Origin: JBOGJG01 sp050747825
Lineage (GTDB): Bacteria > Acidobacteriota > UBA6911 > RPQK01 > JBOGJG01
Length of the DNA stretch: 5,251 bases
Assembly (NCBI GenBank): GCA_050747825.1
Contig: JBOGJG010000013.1
Span: forward strand, 1 to 5,251
Reading direction: 5' to 3'
In this document: positions 1 through 5,141 of the stretch, piece after piece
How positions within the stretch are numbered: position 1 is the first letter of the stretch
Layout of the letters: each line of letters starts with the position of its first letter
Notes under the pieces: model-generated
Seen by the model: only the letters and a program-made list of their open reading frames with translations
Databases searched by the model: none
Told to the model about the DNA's origin: nothing
Made by a program: the position numbers and the translations under genes

Positions 1-1
1 C

Positions 2-244
2 GTCGGCCCGAGAGGCGCTGCAAGCCTGCTGGAAAAATATGGAAGTCTAGAAGCTGCGCTTACAGCCGGAAGGTTTCCAGCCATGGCAGAGGCGTTGCGG
101 CTCTATAGATCGATTGCGACCATGGACCGGAAGGCGCCTATTCCAAGTCTCCGCAGCCAGAAGCCGACATGGCGACAAGCTGCCGCTCTGGCGCGTGAAT
201 GGGACTTGAATCAACTCGCCCACAGGCTCGAAGCTCTCGAGTGA
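2..244 (+). CDS. 5'-3' exonuclease, C-terminal part (start outside window)
   Basis: The frame is open from base 2 to a TGA at 242-244 and gives the last 80 residues of a protein. It opens with VGPRGAASLLEKYGSLEAAL, the second half of a helix-hairpin-helix (H3TH) DNA-binding motif as found after the nuclease core of DNA polymerase I-type 5'-3' exonucleases and flap endonucleases. The remainder is a helical tail (…LYRSIATMDRKAPIP…, ending HRLEALE) of the kind seen in stand-alone alphaproteobacterial 5'-3' exonucleases, where the chain stops without a polymerase domain. Such enzymes bind branched or nicked DNA and remove 5' flaps or RNA primers in the cytoplasm. The acidic metal-binding residues of the active site lie upstream of the window and cannot be checked. 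The gene converges on the SDR gene 34 bases away. Confidence 0.85.
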   Translation, partial: VGPRGAASLLEKYGSLEAALTAGRFPAMAEALRLYRSIATMDRKAPIPSLRSQKPTWRQAAALAREWDLNQLAHRLEALE

Positions 245-246
245 GC

Positions 247-272
247 GGCGGGAGCGCCTAGCGATTGGTTGG
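247..272 (+). terminator. weak hairpin between convergent genes
   Basis: GGCG (247-250) can pair with CGCC (255-258) around a GGAG loop, three bases after the exonuclease stop codon, with a modestly T-containing stretch following (to about 272). The stem is only 4 bp and there is no clean T run, so this is a weak terminator candidate. It is listed because the 34-base convergent gap leaves room for little else. Confidence 0.2.
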
Positions 273-278
273 TCTTTG

Positions 279-1217
279 CTACTCCGCTACCAGAATCTCA
301 TTTAAGCAGTCTTCGACGCTCGTCGGGTTGATGCCAAGATGCGTGAGATCCGGTCTTGCCGCGACGTTATCGACCTCCATGAGTTCTACTTGATTGACGG
401 CGAGGCCATCCCATGGGCTGCGCTCTGCCGCGGCAGCGAGCACTTTCCACGCGCTGAAGGGGAAAGGAATAAGAACACGGCGAACCGACAGTGCCGCAGC
501 TATCTCTTCGACCAGCGTCCGGTAGGTATAGATGCGCGGTCCGCCCGTTTCGTATACTTGCGCCACATGATCACTATCACCAAGCAGGCGGGTAATGGCG
601 CCCGCGACATCTTCTACAAAAACGGGCTGCAACCGAGTTTTACCGCGGCCGAACAGAGGAAAGACGGGCAGCCGCCTCACGAGTTGTACGAGTGTTGTCA
701 GGAACGCATCGTCCGGTCCAAACATCACCGCAGGCCGAATCACCGTGGCTCCATTGAATGCCTCACGCACAGCGACTTCGCCTTCTCCTCTGGCACGAAT
801 ATAGCGGGAATCGGAATTGGGATCGGCGCCAATCCCGGAAATTTGGACGAGACGCCGGACCTCGGCTTCTCGGCAAAGTCGGGCGAGGCGTGCAGCGGAT
901 TCCACGTGCACCGCGTGGAAGGTTATGGAGCCGTGCTCTACGTAAAGGCTGACAGCATTCACGACGCCGTCAGCGTCCTCAACTACAGCCGGAATTGTTT
1001 TTTCATCGACAATGTCTGCACGACAAGACTCTAGATGCGCGTGCGTTAAGTCGAATATCTGCTTCGCCCGATCCGGATGCCGAGAGATGGCACGAACGCG
1101 AAATCCATCCTGAAGCAAATGCTCCACAATCCGGCGCCCGAGAAATCCCGTTCCGCCGAATACGGCGACGAGTCTCGGTTTGCCATTTCTCGTTGTTCCG
1201 GCTTCTTCGATTTCCAT
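279..1217 (-). CDS. NAD(P)-binding SDR protein, complex I NDUFA9-like
   Basis: A 312-residue atypical short-chain dehydrogenase/reductase. The Rossmann dinucleotide loop GGTGFLGR is at residues 21-28 after a hydrophobic strand (LVAVF). The chain then shows DADGVVNAV (81-89), QISGIGAD (125-132) with the usual SDR serine, RPAVMFGPDD (161-170) and LQPVFVEDVAGAI (196-208). These motifs and the length match bacterial proteins annotated as complex I NDUFA9 subunit family or NAD-dependent epimerase. In mitochondria NDUFA9 is an accessory subunit that binds NADPH without known catalysis, and the bacterial role is uncertain. The YxxxK catalytic pair appears as Tyr139-x3-Arg143, a Lys-to-Arg change that favours a structural or binding role, though this is inference. 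The ATG at 1217 is preceded by GAGAGGG only one base away, which is close for a ribosome-binding site. The gene stands alone on its strand, convergent with the exonuclease and divergent from the secreted-protein gene. Confidence 0.88.
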   Translation of the reverse strand: MEIEEAGTTRNGKPRLVAVFGGTGFLGRRIVEHLLQDGFRVRAISRHPDRAKQIFDLTHAHLESCRADIVDEKTIPAVVEDADGVVNAVSLYVEHGSITFHAVHVESAARLARLCREAEVRRLVQISGIGADPNSDSRYIRARGEGEVAVREAFNGATVIRPAVMFGPDDAFLTTLVQLVRRLPVFPLFGRGKTRLQPVFVEDVAGAITRLLGDSDHVAQVYETGGPRIYTYRTLVEEIAAALSVRRVLIPFPFSAWKVLAAAAERSPWDGLAVNQVELMEVDNVAARPDLTHLGINPTSVEDCLNEILVAE

Positions 1218-1297
1218 ACCCTCTCAGAAGCGTTCTCGGCCGAGGCCTATCCAAGCGGAAACCCTAATGCTCATCACGCGTTCGACCCCTGACGCAC

Positions 1298-1323
1298 GGA
1301 ACTTTCGACGTACGTAGCAGGTT
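1298..1323 (+). promoter_or_regulatory. EcfG-type (general stress sigma) promoter candidate
   Basis: GGAAC at 1298-1302, followed by TTT, is separated by 17 bases from GGTT at 1320-1323. The alphaproteobacterial EcfG / sigma-T consensus is GGAAC, 16-17 bases, then cGTT, so only the first base of the -10 box departs from it. The site lies in the divergent gap and points toward the small secreted-protein gene, whose ATG is 85 bases past the -10 box. The match is by eye and the motif is short, so chance occurrence is possible. Confidence 0.42.
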
Positions 1324-1408
1324 CAGGCCGCTGTGGCCGGCATGAAAATGTGCAGAATCTTCTGTGGACGGACCAAGCCCTTTGAGACGAACTGCAAAGG
1401 AGAGTGAC

Positions 1409-1690
1409 ATGAAGAATGCAAGCACTGAGCTTGCAACCATTGGTGTGATCGCGCTGTTTGCCCTCGCTGCGGCCGTGCCTGCGTCCGCAGACCCCGGGCG
1501 CTATCATTGGCGGCATTATTCGTATGATCATAGGCGCGATCAATCACACGATTATTTGCGCCACCACCGTAACCGGCCCAAGATAGTCTTCGGCATTCGA
1601 CCTGATCGCCACTTTGGCCTCCGACGTGATCGCTACTTCGGCGTCGGACCTGGTTCCTATGAATGCTACGGTTATGACTGCAACTGGTAA
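1409..1690 (+). CDS. small secreted His/Arg/Tyr-rich protein with FG-octad repeats
   Basis: A 93-residue protein of no family I can name. Residues 1-27 form a signal peptide: a short polar start with Lys2, a hydrophobic core (IGVIALFALAAAV) and a PASA/DP cleavage site. The mature 66 residues are rich in His, Arg, Tyr and Asp (YHWRHYSYDHRRD…). They contain three tandem octads, FGIRPDRH (61-68), FGLRRDRY (69-76) and FGVGPGSY (77-84), and end in ECYGYDCNW, where Cys86 and Cys91 could form a disulfide. Export to the periplasm or beyond is likely; function is unknown. The start at 1409 is preferred over the upstream in-frame start at 1364 because AAGGAGAG lies 4 bases before the ATG and because it places the signal peptide at the N-terminus. 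An EcfG-like promoter candidate upstream suggests stress induction, which is inference. Confidence 0.75.
   Translation: MKNASTELATIGVIALFALAAAVPASADPGRYHWRHYSYDHRRDQSHDYLRHHRNRPKIVFGIRPDRHFGLRRDRYFGVGPGSYECYGYDCNW
1589..1660 (+). repeat. three tandem 24-base coding repeats (FG octads)
   Basis: Three consecutive 24-base units at 1589-1612, 1613-1636 and 1637-1660 each begin TT(C/T)GGC and encode FG-aliphatic-x5. Units one and two are close at the DNA level (both with CGA.CTGATCGC-like cores) and unit three has diverged. The pattern suggests internal duplication within the secreted protein. Confidence 0.55.
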
Positions 1691-1905
1691 GGCAGTCGGG
1701 GGCGGAGCTACTTGCGCGGGCCAAGCGCCTACCGCCAGTTTTAGGCTTTGCGAGAAGATTGCACTCGACGCCCGACTGCGTCAGCGTGGCCTGCGCCCAA
1801 ACTCGCTTATCTGAAACCTGCGCGCAGACTGGGCATCAGCCTTGGGTTCCTTTTCGTTAGTCTCGCGTTCTATAACGTGGGAACAGCTCAATGCGTCTTA
1901 CCGCG

Positions 1906-1911
1906 AGGAGG
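1906..1911 (+). promoter_or_regulatory. strong Shine-Dalgarno fixing the start at 1919
   Basis: AGGAGG at 1906-1911 sits 7 bases before the ATG at 1919. It is a full match to the anti-SD core and is the reason to place the start of the zinc-site protein here rather than at the in-frame TTG at 1748. Confidence 0.75.
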
Positions 1912-1918
1912 CCAATGG

Positions 1919-2161
1919 ATGAATCAGGTTAGTGTCCTTATGGTTAGGTGCCCTAACACGGGACGCGAACTCTCGACAGGCATCGAAATGGATGCCGCGA
2001 CATTCGACCAACTGCCCGATATTCGTTCGCACTTGAAGTGTCCAGCCTGCGGCCTCGATCACCTTTGGTCGGTACGCGAAGCTTGGCACGGCAACCCAGC
2101 GCCCTCCGCGCCACCGCTCCCGTGGTTGCTTATCAACAATCGAAGTATAGCGAACGATTAA
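1919..2161 (+). CDS. small zinc-ribbon-like conserved protein
   Basis: An 80-residue protein with no signal peptide or membrane segment from this start. The candidate metal ligands are Cys11 (VRCPNTG), Cys41 and Cys44 (KCPACG) and His48 (LDH), an arrangement C-x29-C-x2-C-x3-H that looks like a split zinc ribbon. The segment between them (ELSTGIEMDAATFDQLPD) and the following W-SVREAW resemble a small conserved family I recall from Bradyrhizobium and related Rhizobiales, usually left as hypothetical. The binding partner is unknown. The frame stays open upstream to a TTG at 1748, but the AGGAGG before 1919 and the family's usual MN-V-x-RCP start argue for the short form. The C-terminal tail after residue 57 is Pro-rich, then LLINNRSIAND. 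It converges on the membrane protein gene at 2293. Confidence 0.78.
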   Translation: MNQVSVLMVRCPNTGRELSTGIEMDAATFDQLPDIRSHLKCPACGLDHLWSVREAWHGNPAPSAPPLPWLLINNRSIAND

Positions 2162-2244
2162 GGAAGCGGACAATCCATGTTCCAACTCCAACTGACGCGA
2201 GCTCGCCAGATTTGGAGTGAAGTCCTGGTGAGATGACCGGGTAG

Positions 2245-2279
2245 CCCTGTCCCCAACTGAGACGGGCGCGCAGACAGGG
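2245..2279. terminator. inverted repeat between convergent genes
   Basis: CCCTGTC (2245-2251) and GACAGGG (2273-2279) form a perfect 7-bp stem around a 21-base loop. It lies 83 bases after the stop of the plus gene and 13 bases beyond the stop of the minus gene. That position suits a shared terminator, but there is no T run on either side and the loop is long, so it could equally be an unrelated dyad. Confidence 0.3.
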
Positions 2280-2292
2280 GCGCCGACAGAGC

Positions 2293-2589
2293 TTAGTTGG
2301 CGGCGGTTTGCCAGTCGCAAAGCGTCAGACCGTGAACGATAAGCCGGTCGATTTTAGCTTGCGGGACAGTGGTCCAGATGGTCTGGATCGGAGGATGACG
2401 CGGACCGGCCTTACCATTGACGCCATAATCCTTCCCGGCCACGTTGATGATAACGCCGCCGTCGCCCTCGCAGCGCAACTCAAGTTGCGACCGCTCAATG
2501 GAAGGCGAGCCAAGAACAAGGGCGGCGGCAATAGTCCAGAGGATGGCGCCGCTCACCAGCAGCGTAATGGCCCCGATGATCAATCTCAT
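2293..2589 (-). CDS. small membrane-anchored hypothetical protein
   Basis: A 98-residue protein that I do not recognise. Residues 3-27 are a single hydrophobic segment (LIIGAITLLVSGAILWTIAAALVLG), either an uncleaved anchor or a signal peptide. The remaining ~70 residues (SPSIERSQLELRCEGDGG… to the end) would lie outside the inner membrane. Cys40 and Cys91 are the only cysteines and could pair in the periplasm. The C-terminal part (PIQTIWTTVPQAKIDRLIVHGLTLCDW) alternates polar and hydrophobic residues as in a beta-rich fold. The start is uncertain: the ATG at 2589 gives the cleanest N-terminus, while an in-frame GTG at 2604 would add five residues; neither has a clear ribosome-binding site. 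The coding case rests on the clean membrane segment and a balanced composition. Confidence 0.62.
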   Translation of the reverse strand: MRLIIGAITLLVSGAILWTIAAALVLGSPSIERSQLELRCEGDGGVIINVAGKDYGVNGKAGPRHPPIQTIWTTVPQAKIDRLIVHGLTLCDWQTAAN

Positions 2590-3027
2590 GCTTACGCCCA
2601 ACACTGAGGGCTTAAGACTCGCGTTGACTTCCTTACAAATCCATTAATGAGCGAAATAGATAGTCCATCCAGGCTGAGCCGCTTTGAGGTCATGAGCTGA
2701 CGTTTGCCGTTGAATTCAGATCGTCGGCGTCGTGCCACTAACGGACATCGCGGATAAGGAACGCGCACGCGGGGAGTGCACGATGCGGTTCGACTGTCCG
2801 CGCTTCGCCGCGCAGATAAAATCACACCGACTAAAAAGACCCGGAAGGTCCAGTCCCCGGGCCTTGCGATATTCCAATTTCTGCCTTGCGTGTCATCCGG
2901 ACGCATTTGCGGCGCTCGCGAACGTCGAAGACCTGCCGCATCTTCGACAAAGGGGCCAGCCTCGCGCCAGACTTTTCCTTTGCCGATAGAGGGCCTAAGA
3001 TGGGCGGCGACCGTGTAAGGTAAGCAT
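2590..3027. other. 438-base gap without a convincing gene
   Basis: This divergent gap separates the membrane protein gene (-) from the three small plus-strand genes. Frames open here on both strands (for example 2592-2906 minus; 2732-2989 and 2776-3018 plus) give Arg/Ser/Pro-rich translations without recognisable motifs or credible ribosome-binding sites. A hairpin is possible at 2845-2865 (AAGGTCC / GGGCCTT, one G-T pair, 7-base loop). A TTGACT hexamer at 2624-2629 lacks a well-spaced -10 box. It probably holds promoters for both flanks and perhaps decayed coding remnants, but none can be fixed by eye. Confidence 0.5.
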
Positions 3028-3189
3028 ATGTCGCAAAATCAAATAATCGCTGTTGTTGCCGCGCTCGTCATCCTTATTGCCATTATTGGTTGGGCTGTCA
3101 TGCGCAGAGGTGGTGAGCAAGCGACTTCGCAGCCGCCACCGCCAGCACCTCCGCAACAGCAGACGCCTCCGCAGCCGCAGCAACCCTAG
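3028..3189 (+). CDS. 53-residue single-span membrane peptide with Pro/Gln tail
   Basis: A very small gene, ATG at 3028 to TAG at 3187-3189. Residues 5-24 are a clean hydrophobic helix (QIIAVVAALVILIAIIGWAV), followed by a basic MRRGG stop-transfer end and then a tail made almost wholly of Pro and Gln (SQPPPPAPPQQQTPP…QQP). By the positive-inside rule the MRRGG would place the tail in the cytoplasm, with the short N-terminus outside. TAAGG precedes the ATG by about 8 bases. Small proteins of this design (MSQN + one helix + low-complexity Pro tail) are, as I recall, common and unnamed in Bradyrhizobium. Function is unknown. The next gene begins 9 bases after this stop, which suggests co-transcription. 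Confidence 0.68.
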   Translation: MSQNQIIAVVAALVILIAIIGWAVMRRGGEQATSQPPPPAPPQQQTPPQPQQP

Positions 3190-3198
3190 CTGAGTGGC

Positions 3199-3450
3199 AT
3201 GACTGCCAAAGTCAGCCTGAGCGTTGAAGTGCAGGGAGACGACATCGTCGTAACCCTACCCGGCACGAGCTACGTGGTGACGCACTACAGGGCAACGGCC
3301 TTCCCTCAGCAACTTCTCACCAAATCCCACTCAGGCCGAGAGGATAAGGGTGCCCCGATGACACAAGCCGAGTTTCATGCCCGCGCCTGGAAGGCCGCCA
3401 ACGCGACGGCGCGCGAGCTGGGGTGGATCGTGTGGGGCGTGAATGAGTGA
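3199..3450 (+). CDS. small conserved hypothetical protein
   Basis: An 83-residue soluble protein. The N-terminal half (MTAKVSLSVEVQGDDIVVTLPGTSYVVTHYRA) reads as paired beta strands. The C-terminal half (MTQAEFHARAWKAANATARELGWIV) is an amphipathic helix. The overall pattern, with GDDIVVTLPGT near the front and AWKAAN-x-ARELGWIV near the end, resembles a conserved hypothetical family I recall from Bradyrhizobium; no function is assigned. No clear ribosome-binding site precedes the ATG at 3199. The 9-base distance from the previous stop codon suggests translation by re-initiation within an operon. There is no signal peptide, cysteine or metal motif. Confidence 0.7.
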   Translation: MTAKVSLSVEVQGDDIVVTLPGTSYVVTHYRATAFPQQLLTKSHSGREDKGAPMTQAEFHARAWKAANATARELGWIVWGVNE

Positions 3451-3520
3451 GAGGACGGATACGAAGCTCCGCGAGACTAAGTTCTTTTGAGGACAGATTG
3501 GCTTATTGGGAGAAAATCCA

Positions 3521-3730
3521 ATGCAACCACTGCCGCCCCAGCTTGAACTACCCGAAGGGGATCGCTTCACGCTGCCTACCGTCTCAGCAGTTCGAGAACT
3601 GGTGCCTCCTGGGGAACAATTGCCGGCTCACATGGTCCTAATGATGATATGCGGGAAAGAACTCTGGGTCCCTCTGGATAGAGAGATAGCGCGGCAGATG
3701 GCGAACATTCTTGCTCCTTTCCGTGAATGA
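3521..3730 (+). CDS. 69-residue hypothetical protein
   Basis: I do not recognise this protein. From the ATG at 3521 it runs MQPLPPQLELPEGDRFTLPT…, with a Pro-rich first third, a short hydrophobic strand (HMVLMMICGKELWVPL) and a C-terminal amphipathic helix (DREIARQMANILAPFRE). There is no signal peptide or membrane span, and it holds a single cysteine. The start is chosen because GGGAG at 3508-3512 sits 8 bases before the ATG; an in-frame TTG at 3506 would include the ribosome-binding site itself. It lies 70 bases after the previous gene in the same direction and could be the last member of a three-gene unit of small proteins. Confidence 0.6.
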   Translation: MQPLPPQLELPEGDRFTLPTVSAVRELVPPGEQLPAHMVLMMICGKELWVPLDREIARQMANILAPFRE

Positions 3731-3748
3731 TTCAGGGAGCGTTTCAAA

Positions 3749-3763
3749 CTTCCGTTTCGGAGG
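3749..3763. terminator. short hairpin after the small-gene cluster
   Basis: CTTCCG (3749-3754) pairs with CGGAGG (3758-3763) around a TTT loop, 6 bp with one G-T pair, 18 bases past the stop at 3730. There is no T run after it, so a terminator role is only suggested by position. Confidence 0.3.
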
Positions 3764-3807
3764 GTGAGCCAGACAGGCCATCTAGAGCCCCTGTATGTCG
3801 CAGATGT

Positions 3808-3826
3808 GCCAGAAGCGAACTCTGGC
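3808..3826. terminator. perfect 6-bp hairpin after the methyltransferase gene
   Basis: GCCAGA (3808-3813) and TCTGGC (3821-3826) form a perfect stem around a 7-base loop, 16 bases beyond the minus-strand stop codon at 3843-3845. The position fits a terminator for the minus-strand pair, but a T tract is missing on that strand. Confidence 0.32.
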
Positions 3827-3842
3827 GACCCGCTACCAGCCG

Positions 3843-4556
3843 TTAAGAGTTTACAGCCCGAGTTGCCACACTGCCGGTGAGATATGAGGCTGGGACGGCC
3901 GGCCCCGCCTTGACAAAGACGAGCGAAAGATTGTTCGCAGGCATCTCAACAAGCTTGAGTAGCTTAAGCCTGTGGGGTGCGGCCGCGCCGACGAGGTCGT
4001 CTACGTCGCGAACGCCCCAGCGCAGGTCTCGCCTCTTTAGGTCTGCGTCGAAAGCGGCATTGGACGCCGCCGTGTGTATCCCGCCCAGCATGAAGGGACC
4101 GTAGAAGACAAGGACCCCGTCCGGCCTCAAGAGGCGCCCGGCACCGGCAAGGAGCCCGAGCGCTGCCTCCCAAGGCGCGATGTGGACCATATTCAAGGAG
4201 ATCATCGCGTCAAATGGTGCGTCGTCCTCCACACCCCATACCCCTTCGCGCACGTCGATGGCAACCGGCGCACGCACATTGGGGAGCCCTTCGATGACAC
4301 TCCACGCCTTGATGCTGGCGCGCGAGGCCGCGTCTGGATCGCTCGGCAGCCAGAAGAGCCCGGGCAGCGCCTTCGCGAAGCAGATGACGTGCTCCCCGGT
4401 ACCGGATCCAATTTCGAGGACGATGCCCTTCTTCGGCAGAACGCGAGTCAGCACCTCTCGGATTGGCCCACAATTGCGCGCGGCTGATGGGGAGAACTGT
4501 CGCGCGTCGCCGACGCGGCTGCGAACCTCGACCGCGTCAGGGCCATCCCTAGGCAT
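3843..4556 (-). CDS. DUF938 SAM-dependent methyltransferase
   Basis: A 237-residue class I methyltransferase-fold protein of the DUF938 family, whose human relative is METTL26. Diagnostic features in order: DARQFSPSAARN (17-28), SAM-binding motif I LEIGSGTGEH (47-56), the acidic loop WLPSDPD (69-75), motif IV SLNMVHIAPWEA (120-131), FYGPF (151-155), then NAAFDADLKRRDLRWGVRD (166-184) and MPANNLSLVFVK (205-216). The family's substrate is not known to me; SAM binding is strongly predicted. About 20 residues after FVKA are an extra low-similarity tail. The start at 4556 overlaps the upstream gene's stop by 8 bases (ATGCCTAG), with an AGGTG seven bases ahead; a start at 4595 is also open and would add 13 residues. 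It is the second gene of a minus-strand pair. Confidence 0.88.
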   Translation of the reverse strand: MPRDGPDAVEVRSRVGDARQFSPSAARNCGPIREVLTRVLPKKGIVLEIGSGTGEHVICFAKALPGLFWLPSDPDAASRASIKAWSVIEGLPNVRAPVAIDVREGVWGVEDDAPFDAMISLNMVHIAPWEAALGLLAGAGRLLRPDGVLVFYGPFMLGGIHTAASNAAFDADLKRRDLRWGVRDVDDLVGAAAPHRLKLLKLVEMPANNLSLVFVKAGPAVPASYLTGSVATRAVNS

Positions 4557-4770
4557 CGTCGGCACCTGGGGTCCAGACGAATACTTCATCCCCATCCTGG
4601 TCCAAAATCCTCAAGCCATCGGGCTTCTGCGGCATGTTCAATGTCTCGAAGAGCGATTTGGCTTTCACTTTCACCGCCTCCAGATCGGTACCGATTTGCG
4701 TAATCCGATCCAGCGTAGCGTGCGCGTCGTCCCCTTCGCGACAACGGAAAAACTCAATGGTGAATAGAAT
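4549..4770 (-). CDS. small conserved protein, apparent ATT start
   Basis: A 73-residue soluble protein (ILFTIEFFRCREGDDAHATLDRI… ending DQDGDEVFVWTPGADDA). It fits the layout of small Bradyrhizobium proteins I recall: a TIE-FF strand, a helical ATLDRITQIGTDLEAVKVKAKSLFETL region, then KPDGLRILDQDGDEVFVW. Function is unknown. The recognisable part begins at an ATT codon (4768-4770) with GGAG nine bases ahead. The only in-frame standard start is a GTG at 4878, which adds 36 residues (…SCPQLLCAWLKADRK…) that do not look like part of the fold and has no clear ribosome-binding site. So the gene may start at ATT, may use the GTG, or may have lost an ATG. Its stop overlaps the methyltransferase start, which points to coupled translation. 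Confidence 0.6.
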   Translation of the reverse strand: MLFTIEFFRCREGDDAHATLDRITQIGTDLEAVKVKAKSLFETLNMPQKPDGLRILDQDGDEVFVWTPGADDA

Positions 4771-5141
4771 GACCCAAATCTCCAGGACCGGGACTTTTCG
4801 ATCCGCTTTCAGCCAAGCACATAGGAGTTGCGGGCACGATGCGAAGGGCGCGTCAACAGCGCGGTCCGTTGTTGGCACCTACCGGACAACCCGATGAGGC
4901 ACCTCCAAGGCAGCAACTGACCCAGTAAAGGGCTTGCCAACGCGGTACCGAAGTTATCGAGCACAGGATCGGCTAGCCGCCATACGCCATGGGACGCTGC
5001 GCCTTAACCGGCTTTCTGCCTCCCCTAATAGGGGCTGCTGAGCCCTGCACCCCGCAGCCAAGTTCGAACATTAAATTGTTGGAGGCCCTCAACCAAGTTT
5101 CCCGACATGCGTTGCAAGCTACACAACGTATGGAGGAGATC
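4771..5141. other. 371-base divergent gap
   Basis: This stretch lies between the minus-strand pair and the last plus-strand gene. Its first 108 bases are the open extension of the small minus-strand gene up to a GTG at 4878. Beyond that, no gene is supported. It contains a short hairpin CCCCT-AAT-AGGGG at 5022-5034 and an AT-rich, imperfect dyad (AACA…TGTT, 5067-5080) about 60 bases before the next start, which may be part of the promoter region of the downstream gene. No clear -35/-10 pair was found. Confidence 0.45.
4780..4783 (-). promoter_or_regulatory. ribosome-binding site ahead of the ATT codon
   Basis: Read on the minus strand, GGAG lies 9 bases upstream of the ATT at 4770. It supports initiation near this codon rather than at the distant GTG, although 9 bases is at the long end of normal spacing. 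Confidence 0.35.

Noticed and set aside
900..920. Perfect 7-bp inverted repeat (TTCCACG / CGTGGAA)
   Set aside because: It lies within the SDR coding region and is explained by the codons for HAVHVES; no reason to treat it as an operator.
339..1034. 231-residue plus-strand open frame
   Set aside because: It runs antisense to the SDR gene, whose Rossmann and family motifs are clear; the plus translation has no motif and is a shadow.
1842..1876. TATAAC -10-like box at 1871 ahead of the zinc-site gene
   Set aside because: The only TTG-type -35 (TTGGGT at 1842) is 23 bases away, too far; the correctly spaced hexamer is a poor match.
2592..2906. 104-residue minus-strand open frame in the large gap
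   Set aside because: Arg/Ser/Pro-rich translation, no domain or signal, no ribosome-binding site; it would also overlap the start of the membrane protein gene.
2732..3018. Plus-strand open frames with CLACHPD-like text
   Set aside because: The two frames overlap each other and neither has a family pattern or ribosome-binding site; a single Cys-x2-Cys-His is not enough to call a metal site or cytochrome.
2995..3183. Minus-strand Leu/Arg-rich open frame
   Set aside because: It is the antisense of the Pro/Gln tail and membrane helix of the 53-residue gene.
3447..3641. Plus-strand open frame overlapping the third small gene
   Set aside because: Out of frame with the gene at 3521, which has a better ribosome-binding site and composition; the GTG start overlapping the previous stop is probably chance.
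4180..4767. 195-residue plus-strand open frame across two minus-strand genes
   Set aside because: Antisense to the DUF938 gene and its upstream partner, with Ser/Arg/Thr-rich low-quality sequence; the minus-strand reading has diagnostic family motifs.
5022..5045. CCCCT-AAT-AGGGG hairpin with an overlapping AGGGGCT/AGCCCT alternative
   Set aside because: Tempting as a switching leader, but it is about 100 bases before the next start, the loop is tight and there is no supporting T run or known riboswitch motif.
5061..5080. TTCGAAC resembling a tRNA T-loop
   Set aside because: No acceptor, D-arm or anticodon stem can be folded around it.
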